From UBA11098 sp041671525 (GTDB lineage: Bacteria > Patescibacteriota > Minisyncoccia > Moranbacterales > UBA2206): a DNA stretch of 45,918 bases. The position numbers and the translations under genes were made by a program. The stretch is taken from NCBI GenBank assembly GCA_041671525.1, contig JBAZBJ010000011.1:1-45918 (forward strand), given 5' to 3'. The notes below the pieces were generated by a model. It was not told the origin of the DNA. It saw only the letters and a list, made by a program, of their open reading frames with translations, and ran no database searches. This document shows positions 21,681-29,726 of the stretch, piece after piece. Positions within the stretch are counted from its first letter, which is position 1; every line of letters begins with the position of its first letter.

Positions 21681-24600
21681 TTAGTTTTCTCTTTTTGGTG
21701 ACAGTACTAGCAGGATTGATGAGGTGAACAGAATCAGGATTGTCGTTAGCACGATGCGGAAGAGAAAGCTGATATAGGCCGGCACATCCGTGACGAGGCT
21801 GGCGAGAATTTTGCGTCCAAGGGGCGCTTGCGCTGATGCGTCACCAGTGAGGGAGTCAACCATTGTCAGCTCAATTGAGGCGCCGATTGGTTTTTCGTAA
21901 AATTCGTTCAATTGCACGTCAAAATAGCTGTTGAGAATTTTTTTAATACTAGGTTTTTGAGCGTAAATTCCGCCCATTGTGATGGAATAGCTTTCTCCGG
22001 GCTGCTTATTGGCAGTGAAGGAAAGAGTGTTGGTGGCCTGATCCACTGCCGCGCCTAAAGAAGTGGCTTCAACACCATCAATAAACCATTGTGGATTTTG
22101 GATAAAAGGCATATTTAGTTTCGGCTTGAGAGTGATTGTGGCGGCGGTCACTCCCTGGAAAGAAGTTTCGCTGTAATCAGGCCATTTAATACCATCTAAA
22201 TCAGTATAACTGCCTAGAAGTTCTGCCTTGCAAGTGTTTTCATCGGCAGAAATAATAGTTAGGGAGGGGTCAGTGACTTTGAAGGTTTTGGTTAGATTTA
22301 TTTTTTCTCCGGAACCAGTGGTGGCGGACAGGTTGACTGAATACTGGTCATCATTGTCCTTGAGCACCGGGAAATAGGCAATGCCAGTGGCTTCCCCGCT
22401 ACCCGCGATACAATCACCGGAAACGCAGTTTTCTCCAATCGGTTGGAGCGGTTGACCATCGATAGTCCAGAGAATATTGGTTAGCGCGTCGCCGAGGGGC
22501 GAGTCAGTCTGCAAACCGACGATTTCATTTTTGACGACCGGGCAGAGGACATTGTCCAGACCTTCGTTGCAGCGTTCTTTGCTAGGTATATTCTGCACGC
22601 CGAGATCGCCATTGTTATCGGTTGCGTCAGTCGAAAAAACATGAATTTTCGCGGCTGTCGAAGTAAGCGGAATGATAACATCGGAAGTTCCGCTGTTATT
22701 TCCTTCGGAAGCGGTGACTCTGACGCGCAGATATTTGTTGGCGGCGGCAAAAGAACCGGGGAAATTCATTTTGAAGCGAAAGGTGGATAGCCCGATGCCG
22801 GAAGTTTGCTTGGCTTCCGGGATGTCTGATTTGAGCAGTGGACTTCCCCAGCCGTTGGCCGGACTCACGCTGTTGCCGCCATAAACTTCCCATTGATATT
22901 TTACAAATCCCGGGCTTTGGGCGTTGGTAATTGCAGCGCTGACGCTCACTTCATCGCCGGTGTTGTTTTCCGTCGGATCATTGATGGGGTTTTCCGGTGA
23001 ATAGGAGAGTGAAACATTGAGACTGTTTTGATCGCCTTGCGGGTCAATCAGGTTGTCTTTCAAGCAATCATTCAAGCAATTGCCGCCGATACAGGAATTC
23101 TGACCATTATCATTATCTGTGATAGTTGTGACCGGCATTTTGACATCATAGCCCTTTATTTCCTGAGTATAAAAGCCGGTTTTTTCAATGTCGCATTTGT
23201 TTTTTGGTAAGGCCCACATAATCATGAGCGAGGCATCATCATATTTGGTCGGAGTAGCGGAAACACCCTCCACCGCCACGCCGATTTGGTCGCCGGTTTG
23301 GTAGGTCCAGGTAAAAGTCGTTTGCCCCAAACCAACCACATTAGCCTCATCCTTGTTGCCGTTTTGAGCAGTGGAAGCGGATTGCGGATCAGTGTGCCAA
23401 AACAGTTCCTCGCTGACGCTAAAGGCGTCATCCCCACTTTTTTTGCGGGAAAAAGTTTCACCGTCGAAGGAAGTTGGCGGGTAGGCGAAAAGATGTTGCT
23501 TATCTTTGTCGGAACAGATGAAAGCAACATCGTCATTGACCGTGTCGGCGCTGCAGCTGACATCCTCAATCGGATTGGCGGCGGTGGCGGGAAGATCAGA
23601 ATCAATTTTCCAGGGGGTCGAGACTGTCAACAAGTTGGAGCTGTTGCCGAGAGAAATGTCCGCGTTGTCATCAATATTTTCGCAACTGTCGCTGACCAAA
23701 ACGGTCGGACTGGCGGTCGGCGGAGTGCCGGTGGAGACTGCAAGCGCCGAATCCAAGCAAGTGCTTTCAGTCGGATCGTCGCAATCGCCGGCAGCGATCA
23801 GACTATTGGTATAGGTGCCGCTGGTCGTGGTTCGGTAAACTTTGTAGGCGGTGGCGCCGGGGACATCCGCCCAATTGAGTTGGACAGAGCCGGTTGATCC
23901 GGTAACGGCAATCAGTGCTGATTGAGGGGAAGACGGTGTTTCTTCCGCGCCGATAATCGCGGTTATGACGTAATAATAATCCCCGGCTTCCATTAATCCG
24001 TCAGTGACGCTGGGAGTGCCGGTGGGAACAGTGGTGGGGGTAGAGATGGCTACCTCGCTAAAGATGACATCATCATCGTCGATATTGTCAGTGTCAACAC
24101 ACAAAGGAATCTCATCAATGGCAGAGCAGGAAAAAGAAGCGGTTTCACTGTCTTTGATGCTGCAGATCGGCGCATCGGAAACTGCTTCGCAGGTGTCATT
24201 GGCGGAATTTCCATCCGGATCAAAAACGATATCAGTGTTGGTTTTGGTGCAAACAGCCGTTTTCCCGCTGGAGCAAAGAATGCCTTGATCCGGGACCTCC
24301 TCGACCAATTCATAGTCAATGCCGCTCTCAAAGTCATGGATATAGCAATGCGGTGTCAGATCATCCTCATCCAGGTCGCTGTTGGTTGGGCGATCATCGC
24401 CGCCGGGTTTGGCGCGGTAGCCGGAATTTTGATCGGCTTGGGCAATGGCACTGTATTGATCGACCTGGTTGCAATAATCCGGGATGTTGCCGGCAATATT
24501 GCAATACGGGCTGTTCGCTCCCAAAGCCCGGTTCCAATCGAAGCCGTTATTGGCGATCATCCGGGCGGCTTCAATCTTCCAGTCCTCCACGTTGACCTGC

Positions 24601-25007
24601 GAATCGCCGTTCCAATCGCAATTTCCGTCAAAGTCGCTCGCCACTCCGGCGGGGCAGGAGTCCGTGAGGCCGGTGTGTTTCAAATACCACGTGTAATAGA
24701 GATTTTTTGGGTCGTTGTTGAAATACATCGGGTAGGCGGTGGCGGTGATTTTTTCGCCGGATCGGGGATTGGTCGGATCAAAGTTCAAAGAAACTTGGGG
24801 CGCCTGGCTTTTGTTGGCGCCGGTATTGAAACTCTCGCCGGCATTCTTAATCGAGTCAGTCGTGACGTGATAGCGCTTTTCCAGGTCGCGAGCCATTTCA
24901 TTGGCGCTGGGAATACGCACCGCCAGAGCGGGATAAATATTCAGGACAAGCAGTCCCCCGATGGTGATGAAGGAAAAGAGTATTTTGTTTATTTTTTTCT
25001 GCTTCAT
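21681..25007 (-). CDS. Large secreted, membrane-anchored surface protein with FN3-like domains and an EF-hand/dockerin-like loop
   Basis: 1108 residues, the longest protein in the window. Signal peptide at 1-29, C-terminal membrane helix at about 1080-1102 ending KREN. A calcium-loop pattern DWNGDSQVNVED is at 131-142, like a dockerin repeat, preceded by DFDGNCD. A fibronectin-type-III-like unit lies near 320-420 (SVQLNWADVPGATAYKVYRTTTSGTY). Further Ig-like or PKD-like parts follow (LNVSLSYSPENPI, VKYQWEVYGG, LSLTIISADENTCK). Many Asp, Asn and Cys. It looks like a long adhesive or structural spacer facing outward. It lies 24 nt upstream of the pilin-like gene (transcription order), suggesting a surface part of the same machine. 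Confidence 0.72.
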   Translation of the reverse strand: MKQKKINKILFSFITIGGLLVLNIYPALAVRIPSANEMARDLEKRYHVTTDSIKNAGESFNTGANKSQAPQVSLNFDPTNPRSGEKITATAYPMYFNNDPKNLYYTWYLKHTGLTDSCPAGVASDFDGNCDWNGDSQVNVEDWKIEAARMIANNGFDWNRALGANSPYCNIAGNIPDYCNQVDQYSAIAQADQNSGYRAKPGGDDRPTNSDLDEDDLTPHCYIHDFESGIDYELVEEVPDQGILCSSGKTAVCTKTNTDIVFDPDGNSANDTCEAVSDAPICSIKDSETASFSCSAIDEIPLCVDTDNIDDDDVIFSEVAISTPTTVPTGTPSVTDGLMEAGDYYYVITAIIGAEETPSSPQSALIAVTGSTGSVQLNWADVPGATAYKVYRTTTSGTYTNSLIAAGDCDDPTESTCLDSALAVSTGTPPTASPTVLVSDSCENIDDNADISLGNSSNLLTVSTPWKIDSDLPATAANPIEDVSCSADTVNDDVAFICSDKDKQHLFAYPPTSFDGETFSRKKSGDDAFSVSEELFWHTDPQSASTAQNGNKDEANVVGLGQTTFTWTYQTGDQIGVAVEGVSATPTKYDDASLMIMWALPKNKCDIEKTGFYTQEIKGYDVKMPVTTITDNDNGQNSCIGGNCLNDCLKDNLIDPQGDQNSLNVSLSYSPENPINDPTENNTGDEVSVSAAITNAQSPGFVKYQWEVYGGNSVSPANGWGSPLLKSDIPEAKQTSGIGLSTFRFKMNFPGSFAAANKYLRVRVTASEGNNSGTSDVIIPLTSTAAKIHVFSTDATDNNGDLGVQNIPSKERCNEGLDNVLCPVVKNEIVGLQTDSPLGDALTNILWTIDGQPLQPIGENCVSGDCIAGSGEATGIAYFPVLKDNDDQYSVNLSATTGSGEKINLTKTFKVTDPSLTIISADENTCKAELLGSYTDLDGIKWPDYSETSFQGVTAATITLKPKLNMPFIQNPQWFIDGVEATSLGAAVDQATNTLSFTANKQPGESYSITMGGIYAQKPSIKKILNSYFDVQLNEFYEKPIGASIELTMVDSLTGDASAQAPLGRKILASLVTDVPAYISFLFRIVLTTILILFTSSILLVLSPKREN

Positions 25008-25052
25008 GATGTGCGTATTAGTGACTCACGGGTAATTATATTCTACCATTTT

Positions 25053-25721
25053 TTAGAGCGATAGGTAAACAAATTTAATAACCAGAGCATCTAAGATTAT
25101 CAAAAAAAACAGGCTGGCTACGAATGAATACAGGAGTGACTGACTCTTGAAGGTGGTTAAGCCAGAAAAAGCCGCCGTGATCAAAAGCGGCGCGTTGGTC
25201 CAGGTTAAATTATCCGTGATCCAAAAAAAGAGCAACAACAGAAAAAACTGGTAGAAAATCGCATAAAATCCGGCCTTGGGCGCCAAAAGTAGCATGACAA
25301 AACCTCGGAAAAATATTTCATATAAAGCCGCGAAAGCACCCACGAGGAAGAGTTCGTAGGCTAAAAAATACCAAAAGTTATGAATAATAGAGGCTGGGAG
25401 CACATATTCCTTAGGGAAAGAGGTATAGTGGAAAAGAATATACGCAATCATGAGTGCAAGGGATAGATAAATGCCGGAAAAAATCAGGCCGACTTCCCAA
25501 TCCCCCAATTGCCAACCAAAATTTTTGAGTTTCTTTTTTAAGACAAATTTGAGATATAAAACAGGCAAAAGTCCCAAAAAAACGATGCCGGAAGTCACTT
25601 TTTGGGAAGCGCCGGTGGTCGGGAAAAAAGTGAACAAAGCTAAACAGGCCAACATGACCAGCGCCGTTAGCAGGGTTTCTCGGTATTTTAGAAAAAAATT
25701 GCGTTCTTTTTTGTAGAGCAT
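25053..25721 (-). CDS. Multi-pass membrane protein, CPBP-protease-like but with altered catalytic motif
   Basis: 222 residues, about seven hydrophobic helices. AALYEIFFRGFVMLLL resembles motif 1 of CPBP/Abi intramembrane proteases (EExxxR), but the first Glu is Tyr and the His of motif 2 is not found where expected (ITDNLTWTNAPLLITAAF). It is thus either a catalytically dead relative or a convergent look-alike. It lies between the big surface protein and a small membrane protein in the secretion-like locus, 46 nt before the former. Confidence 0.55.
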   Translation of the reverse strand: MLYKKERNFFLKYRETLLTALVMLACLALFTFFPTTGASQKVTSGIVFLGLLPVLYLKFVLKKKLKNFGWQLGDWEVGLIFSGIYLSLALMIAYILFHYTSFPKEYVLPASIIHNFWYFLAYELFLVGAFAALYEIFFRGFVMLLLAPKAGFYAIFYQFFLLLLFFWITDNLTWTNAPLLITAAFSGLTTFKSQSLLYSFVASLFFLIILDALVIKFVYLSL

Positions 25722-25733
25722 GATAAGTTTGTT

Positions 25734-26216
25734 TTATGCAGCGGCAGGATGATGAGTTCCTTGCTTTAAAGAGTCTTCCTGGGCGGCTTCCTGTCGGGAT
25801 TTTAAGGTGGAATAAAAGATATAGACGGCCATTGTTGTTTCTATCGGCGCAAAATCGATGCCAAAAATCATTTCGACAATTGTCCCGCCGATCAGAACCA
25901 TAAATTTCCTCCCAGTCTTGGAGATCTTGATTTTTGAGGCTGAGCCGGTTAAAAGCATGACAAAAGCGATGGATAATGAGACGATCAGGGTTATGACGGT
26001 GCCGATTCCCGGAAGAGAACCCACCCCGACAAAATCCAAAATGTCTTTGAGGATCGCTAAAATAATGGCAATGCCGAACAACCAATCCATAAAGGGATTA
26101 ACATAACTAAATAAAGCGAGCTTTTGACCAACATCCCTCGCTTTATTCAGGTGGTTTTTCAGACGATGGCCATGCTGCTGTTTTTTTAAATTTTCAGAAT
26201 GAGTTTGTTCTGACAT
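25734..26216 (-). CDS. Conserved-looking membrane protein of the secretion locus
   Basis: 160 residues. Three to four hydrophobic segments: 45-68 (WLFGIAIILAILKDILDFVGVG), 69-93 (GIGTVITLIVSLSIAFVMLLTG), 105-122 and 124-136. Hydrophilic N-terminus with His, Lys and Gln, and a polar C-terminal tail. No family recognised. It follows VirB4 with a composite repeat in between (26240-26387), and the adjacent order (VirB4, small membrane protein, membrane protein) suggests it belongs to the machine. Confidence 0.6.
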   Translation of the reverse strand: MSEQTHSENLKKQQHGHRLKNHLNKARDVGQKLALFSYVNPFMDWLFGIAIILAILKDILDFVGVGSLPGIGTVITLIVSLSIAFVMLLTGSASKIKISKTGRKFMVLIGGTIVEMIFGIDFAPIETTMAVYIFYSTLKSRQEAAQEDSLKQGTHHPAAA

Positions 26217-26239
26217 AAATTGGATTTTTTCTAGGGCTG

Positions 26240-26387
26240 TCCTAAAGCTAAGCTTTAGAGAGGATCCGTCGAATTAGCAGAAAAGCTTAGCTTTAGGAAA
26301 CCCGCAGGCCATTCACTTAAAGCTCGGCTTTTCCCCGTCGTCCGCGGCGGACTCCTCCTTAAAGCCAAGCTTTTTGATACCCGCGGA
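26240..26387. repeat. Composite AAAGC-palindrome repeat, copy A
   Basis: Two hairpin elements in tandem. Element I, 26241-26297 (57 bp), has arms CCTAAAGCTAAGCTTTAG and AAAAGCTTAGCTTTAGG around GAGGATCCGTCGAATTAGC. Element II, about 26318-26376, has arms TTAAAGCTCGGCTTTTC and TTAAAGCCAAGCTTTTT around CCCGTCGTCCGCGGCGG. Ends CCCGCGG a few bases from the VirB4 stop codon. Confidence 0.9.
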
Positions 26388-26399
26388 ATATAATTTGTA

Positions 26400-28229
26400 T
26401 TATTCTTCATCTGCAAAATCTTTCTTCGCTTGTTCAATTTCCAACAGCTGTGCCGGGTCTGTGGTAATGATCTGATCTTCGGAATAGGATGCAATGACTT
26501 TGATGGCGACATGTTTGGTACCAGCGAAGAAAATGCCTTCACCGACGTTGCTTTCCAGGAGCAAAAACTTTTCCTGATCAGTCAGATAGAAGGTTTCCGA
26601 AATCGTATCGATCGCCGCGGGAGATTGTTTGAGCAGCAGCTGAATCGAGGAATTGGTCACAATCGGTTTGCCATAACGGGAAGACAAAAAATCGTTCACA
26701 TCCTGAGTGATGGTGGTGAGGCCGGTGTAATATTTGCGGCAGCGTTTGGCGATGCCGAACAAAAATGAAGCGGCGTCATCATATTTCATCATGATCCAAG
26801 CTTCATCCGCCAGCACCAGACGTCTTTTCAGGTTGGTGCGCATTTCATTCCAAATAAATTGCAAAACAATATACATCGCTACAGGTCGGAGTTCTTCTTC
26901 CATGTCGCGGATATTGAAAACCACCAATTGATTGTCAACTTTGATGTTGGTTGGGCTGTTGAGGAAACCGGCAAAGACGCCCTCGGTATATTTTTCCAAG
27001 CGGGTCGCCATATCTTCCCCACCTTCCATATTGCGCAGAATTTGGTAGAGATCAGTCATGGTCGGGAAGGCTTCCTTGGCCAGGACGTTGAAATTGGTCT
27101 GGGGGGTAATGTCACGGATGGAATAAGTTTCATGAATCGCGCGATCCAGGATGGAATCTTCTTCCGGAGTGATGCCACCGAGCATAATGTGGAGCAAGCC
27201 GAGCAGATTGGCGATGTTGTTACGCAGCACGTCTTCCGGGTCTTCATCCTCCATGATTTTTGGCAAATCGAAAGGGTTGAGATGGTTCTGGGAGTTGAGC
27301 GAGATTTTGATAAAAGATCCACCCACCGTGTCGCAGAGATGTTTGTATTCATTTTCCGGGTCGATGATGATGACATCGGTGCCAATCATCATGGAACGCA
27401 AAACTTCCAGCTTCACGCAATAACTTTTTCCCGCGCCGGACTTCGCAAAAACCACCATGTTGGCATTTTCCATGCCAAAACGATCAAAAATGATCAAACT
27501 GTTGTTGTGACGGTTGATGCCATAGAGGATCCCCTCGTCATTGGAAAGGGTGGAAGAAACAAAAGGGAAGGTCGTGGAAAGCGGCGCGCTGTTCATGCTG
27601 GTGCCGACGTTCAATTCATCATTGGCTAGGGGTAGAGAGGAAACAAAACCTTGTTCCGACTTGAAAACGGCCGTCTTCACATAAACCAGCTGCGCCTCCA
27701 AGATGGAAATGATGGATTTACCGAGCTTGTCGACTTCTTTTTCGTCTTGGCCATAGACGGTGATGTAGAGACCATAGCGAAAGAATTTTTCCGTGCCTTG
27801 CTGCAGTTTGTCGCGCAATTCCTCAATGTCTTGTCCGGCCGTTTCCAGGGAAGGATCGCGAATCAAGCCTTTTTCTTCTTCCATGTGCAATTGGGATTGG
27901 ACTTGCGTTGAACTTTTGCGCAAAGTTTTCAAAATGTCATGGGTGTCAATCGGATGCACAAACATGGAAATGTCCATCGGCATGTCGATGTTGATGATCG
28001 GCGAAAACCAATTGCTATGCAGATATCTCGGGTAAGTGATGACAAACAAAGTCTGCGCCAAGGTTTCGCCAACGCGGATGTAATTCGGGGATATCTTGAT
28101 GGCGGCGGGCGCAATCAAGTCGTTCAGGCGGGAGAGGCCCTCTTTGTAAATCCTCTCGCCTTCCAAAATCGGATCGGTGGGTTTGGGTGTTGGTTTTTGG
28201 CTATTTTGTTTTTTGAAGATGTTGAGCAT
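26400..28229 (-). CDS. virB4: VirB4/TraC-family secretion ATPase
   Basis: 609 residues. VirB4-type ATPases power type IV secretion and conjugation machines. N-terminal region (1-250) with PRYLHSNWFSPIINIDMPMDISMFVHP, then the ATPase core: Walker A AKSGAGKS (262-269), Walker B-like DVIIIDPENEYKHL, the LVLADEAWIMM strand and the TITQDVNDFLSSRYG box typical of this family. Start ATG 28229 with a LNIFKKQN beginning. The separate upstream gene (28436-29122) resembles another VirB4/TraC N-terminal region. Repeats lie on both sides. No coupling ATPase (VirD4) or VirB11 is seen in the window. Confidence 0.92.
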   Translation of the reverse strand: MLNIFKKQNSQKPTPKPTDPILEGERIYKEGLSRLNDLIAPAAIKISPNYIRVGETLAQTLFVITYPRYLHSNWFSPIINIDMPMDISMFVHPIDTHDILKTLRKSSTQVQSQLHMEEEKGLIRDPSLETAGQDIEELRDKLQQGTEKFFRYGLYITVYGQDEKEVDKLGKSIISILEAQLVYVKTAVFKSEQGFVSSLPLANDELNVGTSMNSAPLSTTFPFVSSTLSNDEGILYGINRHNNSLIIFDRFGMENANMVVFAKSGAGKSYCVKLEVLRSMMIGTDVIIIDPENEYKHLCDTVGGSFIKISLNSQNHLNPFDLPKIMEDEDPEDVLRNNIANLLGLLHIMLGGITPEEDSILDRAIHETYSIRDITPQTNFNVLAKEAFPTMTDLYQILRNMEGGEDMATRLEKYTEGVFAGFLNSPTNIKVDNQLVVFNIRDMEEELRPVAMYIVLQFIWNEMRTNLKRRLVLADEAWIMMKYDDAASFLFGIAKRCRKYYTGLTTITQDVNDFLSSRYGKPIVTNSSIQLLLKQSPAAIDTISETFYLTDQEKFLLLESNVGEGIFFAGTKHVAIKVIASYSEDQIITTDPAQLLEIEQAKKDFADEE

Positions 28230-28260
28230 AAATATTTGTTTGTGTTAATTTTCAGCGTTG

Positions 28261-28433
28261 TCCTAAAGATCAGCTTTAAAGAGGATCCGTCGAATTAGCG
28301 AAAAGCTTAGCTTTAGGAAACCCGTCGGTTTGTCAGACCCGCGGCCACTCACTTAAGGCTCGGCTTTTCCACTTGTTCATCCGCTAGGGCGGATTCACAA
28401 TTCCTCAAAGCCAAGCTTTTTGATGCCCGCGGA
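28261..28433. repeat. Composite AAAGC-palindrome repeat, copy B
   Basis: Same plan as copy A: element I 28262-28317 shares GAGGATCCGTCGAATTAGC; element II is more diverged and its middle reads CACTTGTTCATCCGCTAGGGCGG. Ends CCCGCGG next to the stop codon of the gene at 28436. Confidence 0.88.
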
Positions 28434-28435
28434 AC

Positions 28436-29122
28436 TCATTTTAAATCCAATTCTTCCACTTTCCCTAATCCTTCGTCATTGAAAACTTTCGGATTGTAGG
28501 ATTCATAGAGTAGTTCCACCAGATCTTGAGTTTGCAGTGGTACGATCCGCAATCCGATGCCGGAAAGACCAGCAATGATGTGGTCGACGCGCTGGAAAAG
28601 TTGGTTGCGGTAGGTTCCAAAAGTTTCTCTTTTATCCAGGATATTCTTTTGCGGGTTGATCATATTGCTCAGGTTTTTGAAAAAACCGGTCTCCCCGCTT
28701 TCAATCGGCGAAAAAGGCACAATAATGTAAAAATTCTTTTCCATGATGTTGGAAACCGTCACCAGCTGATTGATAAAATTTTTGTATTCGGAGATTTGCA
28801 GACGGAGCAGTTCATTGTTCTGTTCCTTTTCCTTGGATTCGATAAATTCCAGGTAATGATCCATGTTAATCTTGCGCGAGTTGATCAAAATTTGGATCGG
28901 GAAATCCAAAGAATTCAGAAAATTTTGGTATTGATTGACAATTGCATCCTGTTCTTCGGAAGATTTCAAATCATAGTTGATCGCCGAAACCGCCAAAACC
29001 GAACGGAGTGAGCCGTTTTTCAAAACAATTGCGTCCTCTTTGACCTCCGCCACGTCCAAAAATTGTTGCGTCGGCGACGTTGAAGTTTTTTTGGCTAATT
29101 TTTCGGAGTGGAGATTTTCCAT
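28436..29122 (-). CDS. TraC/VirB4 N-terminal-like protein
   Basis: 228 residues, no ATP-binding loop. The stretch QFLDVAEVKEDAIVLKNGSLRSVLAVSAINYDLKSSEEQDAIVNQYQNFLNSLDFPIQILINSRKINMD matches the N-terminal region of TraC-like VirB4 proteins, including the S/N-L-D-F-P-I-Q segment, followed by a helical part (EFIESKEKEQNNELLRLQISEYKNFI) and FYIIVPFSP. This may be the detached partner of the downstream ATPase, or a separate assembly protein. Between PrgI-like and VirB4 genes, separated from both by a repeat. Confidence 0.72.
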   Translation of the reverse strand: MENLHSEKLAKKTSTSPTQQFLDVAEVKEDAIVLKNGSLRSVLAVSAINYDLKSSEEQDAIVNQYQNFLNSLDFPIQILINSRKINMDHYLEFIESKEKEQNNELLRLQISEYKNFINQLVTVSNIMEKNFYIIVPFSPIESGETGFFKNLSNMINPQKNILDKRETFGTYRNQLFQRVDHIIAGLSGIGLRIVPLQTQDLVELLYESYNPKVFNDEGLGKVEELDLK

Positions 29123-29146
29123 GACGATTGTTTAATTTATTTGTTG

Positions 29147-29324
29147 TCCTAAAGCTCAGCTTTAGAGAGGATCCGTCGAATTAGCAGAAAAGCTTAGCTT
29201 TAGGAAACCCGGCGGATACCCGCGGCCACTCACTTAAAGCTCGGCTTTTCCCCGTCGTCCCTGCCTGCCGGCAGGCAGGCGCGGCGGACTCCTCCTTAAA
29301 GCCAAGCTTTTTGAAGCCCGCGGA
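29147..29324. repeat. Composite AAAGC-palindrome repeat, copy C
   Basis: Element I 29148-29204 (57 bp, GAGGATCCGTCGAATTAGC core) and element II up to 29316. Identical to copy A around the centre of element II except that it carries the 20-bp GC palindrome (29260-29279) between GTCGTCC and GCGGCGG. Ends CCCGCGG next to the PrgI stop codon. Confidence 0.9.
29260..29279. repeat. 20-bp palindrome, copy 3 (nested in a composite repeat)
   Basis: Same 20-mer as at 11109 and 15412. The flanks match copy A of the surrounding repeat without any gap or duplication, apart from a one-base ambiguity. Confidence 0.95.
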
Positions 29325-29327
29325 AAA

Positions 29328-29717
29328 TTATTTTCGATCTAATATATTGCTTAGCTCTTTTATTTTATCAGCATTCACGTCTTTTTGCACGTGGATCACC
29401 TCAACTTTTTTCGGAGCAACTTTCTTAATTTCTTTTTCCGGGACTCTTTTCCAGATGTACACTTTGGGATGCAGGAAAAAACTAATGGAAGAAAGCACAA
29501 AACCGATCATCGGTTGTCCGTTGGGTTGGTAAAAGGCCAAGGCGCCAAAAATTCCGACAATTGGGATGGCCGCGATAATCAAAGTGGCGGTGTCCAAAAT
29601 TGACCACAGCACCATCAAAGTCACAAAAGCCCCTGCCATCCAGCCGAGCTGCTTGGCGGTCAGCGGACCGACGATCTTGTCTTCTTTGTCGATAAATTGT
29701 GGGATGTTGAAAAGCAT
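29328..29717 (-). CDS. PrgI-family membrane protein
   Basis: 129 residues. PrgI proteins, named from enterococcal pCF10, accompany VirB4 in Gram-positive and CPR secretion loci and are thought to be VirB3-like. Typical start FNIPQFIDKEDKIVGPLTAKQLGWMAGAF, then two membrane helices (about residues 25-45 and 48-65) and QPNGQPMIGFVLSSISFFLHPKVYIWKR, a frequent PrgI ending. A basic tail follows (VPEKEIKKVAPKK). Order PrgI, TraC-N, VirB4 is the normal one. Confidence 0.85.
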   Translation of the reverse strand: MLFNIPQFIDKEDKIVGPLTAKQLGWMAGAFVTLMVLWSILDTATLIIAAIPIVGIFGALAFYQPNGQPMIGFVLSSISFFLHPKVYIWKRVPEKEIKKVAPKKVEVIHVQKDVNADKIKELSNILDRK

Positions 29718-29726
29718 AATTTTTTA

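Noticed and set aside
24285..25064. 259-codon plus-strand frame within the 1108-residue gene
   Set aside because: Antisense shadow of the large surface protein; repetitive V/I/A/G composition and no motif.
25053..25721. Active CPBP/Abi intramembrane protease
   Set aside because: The first catalytic Glu is Tyr and no motif-2 His is visible, so only a distant resemblance is claimed.
26255..26542. 95-codon minus frame through the composite repeat
   Set aside because: Translation of repeat DNA out of frame with virB4; the equivalent frames in copies B and C are not conserved.
26859..27629. 256-codon plus-strand frame within virB4
   Set aside because: Antisense shadow; the minus strand carries clear VirB4 motifs.
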